This document shows, in pieces, positions 8,682-17,384 of a DNA stretch of 64,000 bases. The stretch comes from Saccharopolyspora oryzae (GTDB taxonomy: Bacteria > Actinomycetota > Actinomycetes > Mycobacteriales > Pseudonocardiaceae). The notes beneath the pieces are model-generated. The model worked only from the letters and a program-made list of their open reading frames with translations. It searched no databases and had not been told where the DNA came from. The position numbers and the translations under genes are program-made. The stretch covers positions 1-64,000 of the forward strand of contig NZ_JAQGLA010000011.1 of NCBI RefSeq assembly GCF_027853915.1, in the 5' to 3' direction. Numbering within the stretch: position 1 is the first letter of the stretch; every line of letters begins with the position of its first letter.

Positions 8682-10418
8682 TCAGACCAGCGGTTCTTCG
8701 ATGCGCTTGCGGGCCTCCGGGGCCGCCGAGCGCTTCGCGTCCGCCGCCTGGTCGTCGGGCTGGGTCTGCGAGTCGCGCTCCGCCTCGACGCGCTGGGTGT
8801 AGACCTCGACCTCGCGCGCCACCTGCTCCTCGTCCCAGCCGAGGACGTCGGCCATCAGGCGGGCCACCGGCTCGGCGCAGTCGACACCGCGGTGCGGGTA
8901 CTCGATCGAGATGCGGGTGCGCCGGGTGAGCACGTCCTCCAGGTGCAGGGCACCCTCCGCGGTGCACGCGTAAACCGCCTCGGCCTGCAGGTAGTTCGGC
9001 GCGGCCGGGATCGGCTTGAGCAGCTCCGGGCGGTCGGCGGCCAGCGCCAGCACGTCGTGGATCTCCGAGCCGTAGCGGTCCAGCAGGTGCCGGATCCGGT
9101 ACGGGTGCACGCCGTGCTCAGCGGCGAGCTGGTCGGCCTGGTTGATCAGCGCGTGGTAGCCGTCGGCGCCGAGCAGCGGGACCTGGTCGGTGCACGAGGG
9201 GGCCATCCGGCCGGCGATGTCCGGGGACACGGCGTCGACCGCGTCGGCGGCCATCACCCGGTACGTCGTGTACTTGCCGCCGGCGATCGCGACCAGCCCC
9301 GGGGCGACCCGCGCCACCGCGTGCTCGCGGGACAGCTTCGAGGTCTCCTCGCTCTCCCCGGCCAGCAGCGGGCGCAGACCCGCGTAGACGCCCTCGATGT
9401 CCTCGTGCTTCAGCGGAGTCGCCAGCACCGTGTTGACGTGCTCGAGGATGTAGTCGATGTCGGCCTTCGTCGCGGCCGGGTGCGCCAGGTCGAGGTTCCA
9501 GTCGGTGTCGGTGGTGCCGACGATCCAGTGGTTGCCCCACGGGATGACGAACAGCACCGACTTCTCGGTCTGCAGGATGATCCCGGACTCGGCGACGATG
9601 CGGTCGCGCGGGACGACGATGTGCACGCCCTTGCTGGCGCGCACCCGGAACCGGCCGCGGCCGCCCGACAGGTGCTGCAGCTCGTCGGTCCAGACGCCGG
9701 TCGCGTTGATCACGGCCTGCGCGCGGACCTCGGTCTCGGCACCGGTCTCGACGTCGCGGACCCGCACACCGGCGATCCGGTCGGCTTCCCGGATGAACCC
9801 GTTGACCTGCGTGGAGGTCATGACCACCGCGCCGTAGCGGGCCGCGGTGCGGGCGACCGTCATGGTGTGGCGGGCGTCGTCGGCCTGCGCGTCGTAGTAG
9901 CGGATGCCGCCGATCAGCGCGCTGCGCTTCAACGCGGGCACCATCCGGAGCGCACCGGCGCGGGAGAGGTGCTTCTGGCCCGGGACCGAGCGGGCGCCGC
10001 CCATGGTGTCGTAGAGGAACAGACCGGCCGCGGTGTACGGGCGCTCCACGAACCGCTTGGTCAGCGGGTACAGGAACGGCACCGGCTTCACCAGGTGCGG
10101 CGCGATCCGGGTGAGCATCAGCTCGCGCTCCCGGAGGGCCTCGCGGACCAGCGAGAACTCCAGCTGCTCCAGGTAGCGCAGGCCGCCGTGGAACAGCTTG
10201 CTGGAGCGGCTCGACGTGCCGGCGGCGAGGTCGCGGGCCTCGACCAGCGCGACCTTGAGGCCGCGGGTCGCGGCGTCCAGCGCGGCGCCGGCACCGGTCA
10301 CCCCGCCACCGATCACCACCACGTCGAACTCGTCGGCGCCCAACCGCCGCCAGTTCTCGGCCCGCTCGGCCGGTCCCAACGTGCCCTTCAGCCGGTTCTC
10401 GGTCTTGTCTTCGGACAC
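8682..10418 (-). CDS. glpD: FAD-dependent glycerol-3-phosphate dehydrogenase
   Basis: A 578-aa membrane-associated flavoenzyme that oxidises sn-glycerol 3-phosphate to dihydroxyacetone phosphate and passes electrons to quinone. The FAD-binding Rossmann motif GGGVTGAG is at about 37-44, followed by SSRSSKLFHGGLRYL, the family's FAD/substrate signature, and a C-terminal DUF-type cap (about 400-550). The GTG at 10418 is preferred because GAGGAGG sits 6-8 nt upstream; the frame extends to another GTG at 10448 that lacks a ribosome site. It lies 233 nt downstream of glpR on the same strand and shares a glycerol regulon with the divergent glpF-glpK. Confidence 0.95.
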   Translation of the reverse strand: MSEDKTENRLKGTLGPAERAENWRRLGADEFDVVVIGGGVTGAGAALDAATRGLKVALVEARDLAAGTSSRSSKLFHGGLRYLEQLEFSLVREALRERELMLTRIAPHLVKPVPFLYPLTKRFVERPYTAAGLFLYDTMGGARSVPGQKHLSRAGALRMVPALKRSALIGGIRYYDAQADDARHTMTVARTAARYGAVVMTSTQVNGFIREADRIAGVRVRDVETGAETEVRAQAVINATGVWTDELQHLSGGRGRFRVRASKGVHIVVPRDRIVAESGIILQTEKSVLFVIPWGNHWIVGTTDTDWNLDLAHPAATKADIDYILEHVNTVLATPLKHEDIEGVYAGLRPLLAGESEETSKLSREHAVARVAPGLVAIAGGKYTTYRVMAADAVDAVSPDIAGRMAPSCTDQVPLLGADGYHALINQADQLAAEHGVHPYRIRHLLDRYGSEIHDVLALAADRPELLKPIPAAPNYLQAEAVYACTAEGALHLEDVLTRRTRISIEYPHRGVDCAEPVARLMADVLGWDEEQVAREVEVYTQRVEAERDSQTQPDDQAADAKRSAAPEARKRIEEPLV

Positions 10419-10590
10419 CGCGTCCTCCTCGCTCGAATCGCGTCCCACCAGGTCTTTCAGCGGCGGCGGAAGCCGCGCGCGGGGTGGGACTCAGCTTGCT
10501 CCGCTGCGTGCACTCGCAGGCCTTCGCTCGAGGACTACCCCGGGCCGGGAAGGCGATCGCGGGGCACTGCCCGCGCCACCGCGCAAGTCA

Positions 10591-10608
10591 CTTGCAACGC
10601 ACTTTCCA
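10591..10608. promoter_or_regulatory. Candidate GlpR operator upstream of glpD
   Basis: CTTGCAACGCACTTTCC here resembles CTTGCAACGTTGTTTTCC at 11539-11556 upstream of glpF: both have TTGCAACG followed by TTTCC. Both lie in front of glycerol genes, which suggests a common regulator, most likely the neighbouring DeoR-type protein. Based on two sites only. Confidence 0.35.
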
Positions 10609-10651
10609 ACGCCCACCGCCGACGCGGGAACCGGACCTTGACGAATGGTCA

Positions 10652-11479
10652 TCATGCCCGACCAGCACGGTCCGTGCCCGGTGCGACACCACGCGCATTT
10701 CCTGCCTGCTCGACCAGCGCACCGCGGTCCCGCAGCACCTCGATGTCGGCGCTGCTGGTCTTGGAATCGACGATGACGATGTCGAAGTCCTCGACCGGCG
10801 CGACCGCGTGCAACGCCCGCCGCTCGAACTTGGTGTGGTCCACGTAGAGCACCCGGCGCTGCGCGGAGGCGAGCATCGCCTTCTTGATCTGCACCATCTC
10901 CTGCTGGGGGTAGCAGCAGATCCCGTCGGTGACCGCGGAGACCGACATGATCGCCAGGTCCACCCGCAGGTTGCGCAGCGCGTCCAGCGCCATGCCGCCG
11001 ACGAAGGCGTCCGCCCACGGCAGGTAGTCGCCGCCCACGCAGATCAGGCTGATGCCCGGCGCGTTGCGCAGCTCGTCGAACACGCCCCGGTGGTTGGTGA
11101 CCACGGTCAGCGGCGCCCGCTCGGGCAGCAGCCGGGCCAGGTAGACACCGGTCGTCGAGTCGTCCAGCACCAGCGCCTGGCCGGGTTCGACCAGCTCGAC
11201 GACGGCGCGGGCGAGCTCTTCCTTCTCCGCCTGGTTCTGCGGCAGCCGGTATTCCGACGCCGCTTCGTAGAGCAGTGACGACGCGGCGGAGACGTTGCCC
11301 CGGTTGCGGTGCACCAGGCCCTGCGACTCCAGGTCGGCGAGGTCGCGGTAGACGGTCATCGCGCTGGCACCGATGGTCGCGACCAGGTCGTCGATGCGCA
11401 GGGTGCCCTCGGCCATCACCAGCTCGGTGATCTTGCGCCTGCGGTCCTGCTGCTTCTCGGACGGACGCCGAGCGGACAT
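10652..11479 (-). CDS. DeoR-family transcriptional regulator of the glycerol genes
   Basis: A 275-aa DeoR/GlpR-type regulator: an N-terminal winged helix-turn-helix (about 12-65; LRIDDLVATIGASAMTVYRDLADLESQG) and a C-terminal sugar-phosphate sensor domain with DDSTTGVYLARLLP, VVTNH, CVGGDYLP, D.CCYPQQE and DHTKFERR. Family members are usually repressors released by a phosphorylated sugar or polyol such as glycerol 3-phosphate. The ATG at 11479 has GGGAGGACGACG upstream. It lies between glpD and the divergent glpF-glpK, so control of these genes is the natural inference. Confidence 0.85.
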   Translation of the reverse strand: MSARRPSEKQQDRRRKITELVMAEGTLRIDDLVATIGASAMTVYRDLADLESQGLVHRNRGNVSAASSLLYEAASEYRLPQNQAEKEELARAVVELVEPGQALVLDDSTTGVYLARLLPERAPLTVVTNHRGVFDELRNAPGISLICVGGDYLPWADAFVGGMALDALRNLRVDLAIMSVSAVTDGICCYPQQEMVQIKKAMLASAQRRVLYVDHTKFERRALHAVAPVEDFDIVIVDSKTSSADIEVLRDRGALVEQAGNARGVAPGTDRAGRA

Positions 11480-11800
11480 CGTCGTCCTCCCTCTCGCTCC
11501 CACACCAAGCAACTCGATAAAAACACCATCAGAGGTGCCTTGCAACGTTGTTTTCCCCAAGTCTAATGTTACCGCAGAGTACGGAGCGGCGTCGGGTCGC
11601 GCTGCTGCCAGAACCGGGGCCGATCAGCACCCGCGCGGTCGATCCAAGGCGTTGGGCGGGACGGAGCAACCCGGTACCCACGACTGGCAGCATGCATGGA
11701 CACGTGTTCACATGCGGCAGTACCGTCCCGACTCGCTCCATGTCGGACAGTCACGAAATCCCGCCTGTGCCAACGGCGGCATGAAGAGGGGACGTCAAGG
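11480..11800. other. Divergent glpR / glpF control region
   Basis: 321 bases with no gene. They include an AT-richer block (11515-11575) with the candidate GlpR site and must hold both divergent promoters. Confidence 0.5.
11539..11556. promoter_or_regulatory. Candidate GlpR operator upstream of glpF
   Basis: CTTGCAACGTTGTTTTCC contains the palindrome CAACGTTG and shares TTGCAACG...TTTCC with the site upstream of glpD. It lies in the AT-rich part of the divergent promoter region. Confidence 0.35.
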
Positions 11801-12556
11801 ATGACGACCAGTCTCGGGGAGATCTTCCTCTGGGAGTTGATGGGGACAGCGGTACTGACGTTGATGGGCTGCGGCGTCGTGGCCAACAACGTGCTGCGCA
11901 AATCAGCCGGGCACAACGGCGGTTGGTTGCTGATCAACTTCGGTTGGGGGTTCGCGGTCTTCGCCGGCGCGAGCATCGCTGAACCCACCGGCGCGCACAT
12001 CAACCCGGCAGTCACCCTGGGGTTGGCGATCAACGGCCAGACGCCCTGGTCGGAGGTGCCGGTCTACATCATCGCGCAGATCATCGGCGGCACGCTGGGC
12101 GGCATCCTGTGCTGGGCCGTCTACAAGCTGCAGTTCGACACCCACGACGACCCCGCCAACACGCTGGGCATCTTCTCCACCGCGCCGACCGTGCGGAACT
12201 ACCCGTGGAACCTCGTCACCGAGATCATCGGCACCTTCGTCCTGGTCTTCTGGATCATCCTCAGCCCGCAGGCGGGACCCTCCGGCGCGGACGGCGTGCC
12301 CACCTTCGGCAACTCGGCGCTCGGCTACGCCGCGGTCGCCTTCATCGTGATCGGCATCGGCAACTCGCTCGGCGGCCCGACCGGCTACGCCATCAACCCG
12401 GCGCGCGACCTCGGTCCGCGCATCGCCTACGCGATCCTGCCGATCCGCGGCAAGGGCTCGGCCGACTGGGCCTACTCCTGGGTGCCGATCGCCGGCCCGA
12501 TCATCGGCGGTGTGCTGGCGGGTGCGTTGGCCCTCGCACTGCCCATCGCCAGCTGA
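11801..12556 (+). CDS. glpF: Glycerol facilitator (aquaglyceroporin, MIP family)
   Basis: A 251-aa six-helix channel for passive glycerol uptake. Both NPA boxes are present: HINPAVT (68-70) and AINPARD (199-201). Asp203 directly after the second box, with Arg204-like packing, is typical of glycerol-conducting rather than water-selective members. The ATG at 11801 follows GAGGGGACGTCAAGG; the upstream-open frame lacks membrane character. It is first in the glpF-glpK operon, 34 nt before glpK, and divergent from glpR. Confidence 0.95.
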   Translation: MTTSLGEIFLWELMGTAVLTLMGCGVVANNVLRKSAGHNGGWLLINFGWGFAVFAGASIAEPTGAHINPAVTLGLAINGQTPWSEVPVYIIAQIIGGTLGGILCWAVYKLQFDTHDDPANTLGIFSTAPTVRNYPWNLVTEIIGTFVLVFWIILSPQAGPSGADGVPTFGNSALGYAAVAFIVIGIGNSLGGPTGYAINPARDLGPRIAYAILPIRGKGSADWAYSWVPIAGPIIGGVLAGALALALPIAS

Positions 12557-12590
12557 CCAGATTCGTCCACATAGGAAGGTAGAAGGACAG

Positions 12591-14096
12591 ATGGCTTCTT
12601 ATGTCGCCGCCATCGACCAGGGCACGACCTCGACCCGGTGCATGATCTTCGACCACTCCGGCCGCGTCGTCGCCGTCGACCAGGTCGAGCACCGCCAGAT
12701 CTTCCCGAAGGCCGGCTGGGTCGAGCACGACCCGATCGAGATCTGGACCAACACCCGGCAGGTCTGCGCCGGTGCGCTGGCCAAGGCCGACCTGGTGTCC
12801 TCCGACGTCGTCGCCGTCGGCATCACCAACCAGCGCGAAACCACCGTGGTGTGGGAGAAGGCCACCGGCAAGCCGGTGTACAACGCGATCGTCTGGCAGG
12901 ACACCCGCACCGACGAGATCGTCAACGCCCTCGCCGCAGGCGAGGACGGGCAGAACCGGTACCAGCGCAAGACCGGTCTGCCGCTGGCGACCTACTTCTC
13001 CGGTCCCAAGGTGAAGTGGATCCTGGACAACGTCGAAGGCACCCGCGAGCGCGCTGAGCGCGGCGAGCTGCTGTTCGGCAACATGGACACCTGGATCCTG
13101 TGGAACTGCACCGGCGGCCCGGACGGCGGTCTGCACGTCACCGACCCGACCAACGCCTCCCGCACGATGCTGATGGACCTCGAGCGGCTGGACTGGGACG
13201 CCGACATCTGCGCCGAGCTCGGCGTGCCGATGGCGATGCTGCCGGAGATCCGCTCCTCCTCCGAGGTGTACGGGAAGTTCCGCGAGCGCGGCGTTTTCGC
13301 GGGCATCCCGATCGCCGGCATCCTCGGCGACCAGCAGGCGGCCACCTTCGGCCAGGCCTGCCTGTCGCCCGGCGAGGCCAAGAACACCTACGGCACCGGC
13401 AACTTCGTGCTGCTCAACACCGGAACCGAGCGAGTGATCAGCGAGAACGGGCTGCTCACCACGGTCGGCTACAAGATCGGCAGCAACGACACGGTGTACT
13501 GCCTGGAGGGTTCGATCGCGGTCACCGGTTCGCTGGTGCAGTGGCTGCGGGACAACCTCGGCATCATCTCCGACGCCCCGGAGATCGAGCAGGTCGCCAG
13601 CACCGTCGAGGACAACGGCGGCGCCTACTTCGTGCCCGCTTTCTCCGGTCTTTTCGCACCGCACTGGCGTTCCGACGCCCGTGGCGCGATCGTCGGCCTG
13701 ACCCGCTACGTCAACCGCGGCCACCTGGCCCGCGCGGTGCTGGAGGCGACCGCGTTCCAGACCCGCGAGGTGATCGAGGCGATGAACGCCGACTCCGGTG
13801 TTCCGCTGAAGTCGCTGAAGGTCGACGGCGGCATGGTGAAGAACGAGCTGCTGATGCAGTTCCAGGCCGACGTCCTCGGCGTGCCGGTGATCCGACCGGT
13901 GGTCGCGGAGACCACGGCGCTGGGCGCGGCCTACGCGGCCGGCCTCGCGGTGGGCTTCTGGACCAGCGAGGAGGACATCCGCTCGAACTGGGCCAAGGAC
14001 AAGCAGTGGGACCCGCAGATGCCGGCCGAGCTCCGCGAGAAGGAGTACAAGAACTGGCAGAAGGCGGTCTCCAAGACCCTGAACTGGGTCGAGTGA
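12591..14096 (+). CDS. glpK: Glycerol kinase
   Basis: A 501-aa FGGY-family kinase that phosphorylates glycerol to sn-glycerol 3-phosphate, trapping it after GlpF uptake and supplying GlpD. Visible features are the N-terminal phosphate loop DQGTTSTR (about 9-16), [10 protein letters not shown], the WQDTRT motif binding glycerol, GTGNFVL and the C-terminal [10 protein letters not shown]...Q...A signature. The length is standard. GGAAGGTAGAAGGACAG precedes the ATG at 12591. A hairpin follows at 14133-14165. Confidence 0.97.
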   Translation: MASYVAAIDQGTTSTRCMIFDHSGRVVAVDQVEHRQIFPKAGWVEHDPIEIWTNTRQVCAGALAKADLVSSDVVAVGITNQRETTVVWEKATGKPVYNAIVWQDTRTDEIVNALAAGEDGQNRYQRKTGLPLATYFSGPKVKWILDNVEGTRERAERGELLFGNMDTWILWNCTGGPDGGLHVTDPTNASRTMLMDLERLDWDADICAELGVPMAMLPEIRSSSEVYGKFRERGVFAGIPIAGILGDQQAATFGQACLSPGEAKNTYGTGNFVLLNTGTERVISENGLLTTVGYKIGSNDTVYCLEGSIAVTGSLVQWLRDNLGIISDAPEIEQVASTVEDNGGAYFVPAFSGLFAPHWRSDARGAIVGLTRYVNRGHLARAVLEATAFQTREVIEAMNADSGVPLKSLKVDGGMVKNELLMQFQADVLGVPVIRPVVAETTALGAAYAAGLAVGFWTSEEDIRSNWAKDKQWDPQMPAELREKEYKNWQKAVSKTLNWVE

Positions 14097-14132
14097 GAAA
14101 CCTTCTCGCCTGACGGCGAATCAAACGACGGC

Positions 14133-14165
14133 GCGGCCCGTACCTCTGCTCGAGGTGCGGGCCGC
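14133..14165 (+). terminator. Terminator hairpin after glpK
   Basis: GCGGCCCGTACCTC and GAGGTGCGGGCCGC form a stem with one G.T pair and a short loop, followed by GTCTTCTTC, 36 nt after the glpK stop. Confidence 0.7.
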
Positions 14166-14198
14166 GTCTTCTTCGGTCTGCTGCGCGAAGTTCCCGAC

Positions 14199-14232
14199 GT
14201 GGTTCCCTCCGGGGTGGATCGGAGGGAACCAC
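14199..14232. terminator. Second hairpin downstream of glpK
   Basis: Perfect 12-bp stem GTGGTTCCCTCC / GGAGGGAACCAC with a 10-nt loop, the same loop length as the 46-nt hairpin family but different arms. A terminator or structural role is possible. Confidence 0.5.
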
Positions 14233-14558
14233 GCTTCGGGAGGGGCGGAGCGCCCTGCCCCAGCGCTGCTCGCCCTCGGCAGCGCCGGACGGCGAGCCGA
14301 GGGGTGCTCGCCACCAGGAGGTCGGTCGCCGCCGCGAGATCGCTGCCCTTCGATCTCGTCCCTGCCGGTAAGACGTCCGGCCGACCCCGGGGTTGCTTCC
14401 CGGATCCGGAAATCTCGGCGGAACCGTTCTCGATCTCGTTTCGTCCTACCTCCAGCTCGACACCCGCAACCGGAATCGCCGTCGAGCTCTGGGGTTTCTC
14501 TTGCTGGCGTTTTCCCACTGCGCGCGCGAAAATCCGGTTCGCCCGATTTTCGTCCATA

Positions 14559-15141
14559 GTGGACTTCAATGTGGCGCCCGGGCTCGAACCGCTGGCGGTG
14601 GCCACCTCGACGTCCGGGCAGATCGCCCACCTCGACCAGACCCAGGAAGGCTACGTCCTCCGGGTCCGCGAAGCCGCTTCCGGCGACGAGGTCTGGAGCA
14701 GCACGCCGTGGAAGGCGCCCGACCTGACCAAGTCCCAGCTGGCAGGTGATCCGGAGTCGTGGGGCAGCGATAGGCCGATGACCGTGCCCCGGGTCATACT
14801 TCGCCGTGCTGGCCTACGGCGAGAAGCGCGCGGACCAGCTGCACGAGGCCGAAGAAGGCGTCTCGGTGTCCTTCTACCCGGCCGACAGCTCCGGTGACTC
14901 GGTCGCCCCGGTCTCCTCCGCCGACCTGATCTCGGTCGGCGACGACGGCACCGCCTACGGCTGGGCCGAAGGCGATGACGACGACTCCCCCAAGACCCCG
15001 GTCTCGGTCACCGCGCAGGGCAGCACCGCGCTGCCCCCGGAGACCCGGATCCCGGCCGCGGTGCTCGGCGACACGGGCGTCTTCGCCTCCGACCCCGGCC
15101 AGGACGCCGCCGGCTTGGTCGTCATCTCCAAGAACGGCTGA
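14559..15141 (+). pseudogene. Frameshifted hypothetical protein
   Basis: Two adjoining frames with good codon use make one protein if read across a +1 shift near 14786-14800. The first part begins at GTG 14559 or 14571 (LEPLAVATSTSGQIAHLDQ) and ends around DRPMTVPRV; the second continues with YFAVLAYGEKRADQLHEAE and ends at TGA 15139-15141. The total of 583 nt is one base off a whole number of codons. I recognise no family; the acidic Ser/Asp-rich second half suggests an exported or regulatory protein. It may be a real lesion or a sequencing error. CATAGT just upstream could serve as a -10 for leaderless expression. Confidence 0.6.
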
Positions 15142-15146
15142 TCGGT

Positions 15147-15177
15147 CGAGGTCGGGCGGCATCCCCGCTCGACCTCG
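15147..15177. terminator. Hairpin between convergent genes
   Basis: CGAGGTCG and CGACCTCG form the main stem of an imperfect hairpin lying between the stop of the frameshifted gene (15141) and the stop of the minus-strand NmrA-like gene (15184). It could serve both. Confidence 0.5.
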
Positions 15178-15183
15178 CCGTGC

Positions 15184-16017
15184 TCAGCTGAAATCGCCGA
15201 CGTGGTCGGCTGCCCACTCGGGGAAGGTCCGGGCCGGGCGCCCCGTCACCTGCTGCACGGTCGGCACCGGTGGGGCCGGGTTCTGCCCCGCTGTCGCCCG
15301 GTAACCGACCAGGGTGTCCGCAATTGCTTCCGGCGTCCCCTGGGCGACCATGCGGGCCTTCGCCTGCTCCGGGGTTTCCTCCTCGAAGCGGACGTCCCGG
15401 CCGATCGCGTCCCCGATCGCGCGCACCTGGTCGGCGAGGCTGATCAGCTCCGGTCCGGTCAGCGGGTAGGCCTTCCCGGCGTGCCCGTCCTCCAGCAGTG
15501 CGGTGACCGCGACCGCGGCGATGTCGTCCTCGTGGATGGGCGCCTGCAGCGCCCCGGGGAACGGTTCCCGGACCGCGCCCTCCGAACGGATCGACTCCGC
15601 CCAGGCCAGCGCGTTGGTCGCGAACGCACCCGGCCGCACGAACGTCCACTCGAAGCCGTTGTCCTCGATCGCCTGCTCGATCAGCCGGTGGCGCTGACCG
15701 ATCGCGTTCTCCTCGCCGAACTCCACCGCCAACGACGACAGCAGCACGACCCGCCGGACACCAGCGGCCTTGGCCTGCTCGACGAACGTGGCGGTGCTTT
15801 CCGGAACCGGGAACAGGAAGACCCGGTCGACCCCGTCGAGCGCCTCGCGCAGCGGCTCCGCATCGCCGAGCCCGCCGCCGAACACCTCCACCCCGGCCGG
15901 CAGCCCGGCGGTTTCCGGATTCCTGGTCAGCGCGCGCACTTCCGCGCCGGAGGCCAGGAGCCGATCGACCACGCGGCGCCCGACGTTCCCGGTCGCACCC
16001 GTCACCAACACCGTCAT
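15184..16017 (-). CDS. NmrA-like NAD(P)-binding protein
   Basis: A 277-aa atypical short-chain dehydrogenase-like protein. The N-terminal Rossmann motif TGATGNVGRR (about 6-15) is followed by VRALTRNPE, FLFPVPES and the substrate-domain pattern WTFVRPGAFATNALAW. Members include NmrA-type redox sensors and NAD(P)H:quinone oxidoreductases of the QOR2 type; the usual catalytic Tyr-Lys pair is not obvious. The ATG at 16017 has GAGGAG eight bases upstream. It is probably a separate unit 61 nt downstream of the fucose genes on the same strand. Confidence 0.85.
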   Translation of the reverse strand: MTVLVTGATGNVGRRVVDRLLASGAEVRALTRNPETAGLPAGVEVFGGGLGDAEPLREALDGVDRVFLFPVPESTATFVEQAKAAGVRRVVLLSSLAVEFGEENAIGQRHRLIEQAIEDNGFEWTFVRPGAFATNALAWAESIRSEGAVREPFPGALQAPIHEDDIAAVAVTALLEDGHAGKAYPLTGPELISLADQVRAIGDAIGRDVRFEEETPEQAKARMVAQGTPEAIADTLVGYRATAGQNPAPPVPTVQQVTGRPARTFPEWAADHVGDFS

Positions 16018-16078
16018 CAAGTTCTCCTCAACCGATCGGATCAGGGCGACCACGCTAGGACCTCGAGCGCGCTGGAGG

Positions 16079-17062
16079 TCAAGCGCCCGGCAGCGACATG
16101 CCGTCCGGCAGCAGCCCGGCCTCGACCAGTTCCGCCCACACCGCGGACGGCACCGGCCGGTCGAAAAGCGCTGCGTTGCGGTGGACTTCGCCGGCCGACC
16201 TGGCTCCGACGACGACGCTGGCCACGGCCGGGTGCGCGCGGGTGAAGGCCATCGCCACCTGCGGCAGGCTGGCGCCGTGCCGGTGGACCACGTCCGCGAT
16301 CCGTGCGACTTTCGCGCGCAGCTCCGGGGAGGCGGGCGCGTAGTCGAACATCGCCTCCGGGCCGAGCTCGTCGGTGGCCAGGACACCGCCGTTGAACACC
16401 CCGGCTGCCAGCACGGAAACGTTGCGGCGCAGGCACGTCGGCAGCATGGTGCCGGCGGCGGACTGCTCGAGCAGCGTGTAGCGCCCGGCGAGCATCACCG
16501 CGTCCAAGTCGGTCTCGGTCGCGAACCGCTCCAGCATCCGCCACTGGTTCATCCCGACGCCGATCGCACCGACCACGCCTTGGGTTCGCAGCTCGTGCAA
16601 CGCCGGGTACGCCTCGTCGACCGCCTGCGCCCAGTGGTCGTCGGGGTCGTGGATCAGCACCAGGTCCACGCGGTCCAGGCCGAGCCGCCGCAGGCTGGTC
16701 TCCAGCGATCGCCGCACCCCGTCGGCGCTGAAGTCCCACACCCGCTCTCGGTCCGCGGGCACGTCGAAACCCGCCGGATCGCGGGTATTCGCGGTTCGCG
16801 GGCTCGGCACCAGCAGCCTGCCGACCTTGGTGGACACGACCAGCTCCGACCGCGGCTGCCCGGCCAACGCGGTGCCGAGACGGCGTTCGGCCAGGCCGAG
16901 CCCGTAGTGCGGTGCGGTGTCGAAGTAGCGGATCCCCGCGTCCCACGCCGCGTCCACCGCGCCGAGCGCCGTTTCCTCGTCGACCGCGCGGTAGAGGTTC
17001 CCGATGACCGCGCCGCCGAATCCGAGCGGGGACACCTCGACGTCCGAGCCGCCGAGCTTCAC
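16079..17062 (-). CDS. Aldo/keto reductase, probable L-fucose (aldose) dehydrogenase
   Basis: A 327-aa TIM-barrel oxidoreductase. The catalytic tetrad is visible: Asp48 and Tyr53 in FDTAPHYG, Lys79 in STKVG and His138 in LIHDPDD. It resembles actinobacterial and plant L-galactose/L-fucose dehydrogenases. I choose the GTG at 17062 because it overlaps the mutarotase stop (GTGA) and has GGGAG at ideal spacing; a GTG at 17074 is possible. It is the last gene of the fuconate dehydratase-mutarotase-AKR operon, which supports oxidation of L-fucose or a related 6-deoxy/galacto sugar to the lactone. Confidence 0.82.
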   Translation of the reverse strand: MKLGGSDVEVSPLGFGGAVIGNLYRAVDEETALGAVDAAWDAGIRYFDTAPHYGLGLAERRLGTALAGQPRSELVVSTKVGRLLVPSPRTANTRDPAGFDVPADRERVWDFSADGVRRSLETSLRRLGLDRVDLVLIHDPDDHWAQAVDEAYPALHELRTQGVVGAIGVGMNQWRMLERFATETDLDAVMLAGRYTLLEQSAAGTMLPTCLRRNVSVLAAGVFNGGVLATDELGPEAMFDYAPASPELRAKVARIADVVHRHGASLPQVAMAFTRAHPAVASVVVGARSAGEVHRNAALFDRPVPSAVWAELVEAGLLPDGMSLPGA

Positions 17063-17370
17063 AGCAGCTCCCACACCTGCCGGAGACCGGTGTCCGCACC
17101 GGAGTAGTCGTCCTCGACCGCCAGCAGCTCCGACATCCGCGCCTGCCAGGCCACGTTGGCCGGGTGGTCGCGCAGCGCCCGCCGCATCGCCTGGTAGTCC
17201 TCGACCTCCACGACGTGGAACAGGTCCTGGCCGTCGCGCCAGATCCGCCAGCTGTGCACGCCGGCTTCGCGCAGCGCCGCGTCCAGCTCGGCCGGGATGA
17301 CCGCGTGCACCTGCTCGTACTCGGCTTCCCGGCCCGGTGCCAGCTTGGTGCGCAAGGCGATTCGCTGCAT
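17059..17370 (-). CDS. L-fucose/L-rhamnose mutarotase-like protein (DUF718)
   Basis: A 103-aa single-domain protein of the rhamnose mutarotase family, which interconverts sugar anomers. Characteristic elements are RTKLAPGREAEYEQVHA.IPAEL, the SWRIWRDGQDLFHVVEVEDY core with the conserved His and Tyr, and a C-terminal WQARM pattern. The ATG at 17370 is preceded by purine-rich GGGGAGCGG. It starts 14 nt after the dehydratase gene and overlaps the aldo/keto reductase, placing it in the sugar-oxidation operon. Confidence 0.85.
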   Translation of the reverse strand: MQRIALRTKLAPGREAEYEQVHAVIPAELDAALREAGVHSWRIWRDGQDLFHVVEVEDYQAMRRALRDHPANVAWQARMSELLAVEDDYSGADTGLRQVWELL

Positions 17371-17384
17371 CCGCTCCCCTTCCC

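Larger units (their letters stand above)
14097..14558. other. Intergenic region with two hairpins
   Basis: 462 bases after glpK. They hold the glpK terminator and a second 12-bp hairpin; the rest shows no supportable frame. Confidence 0.5.
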
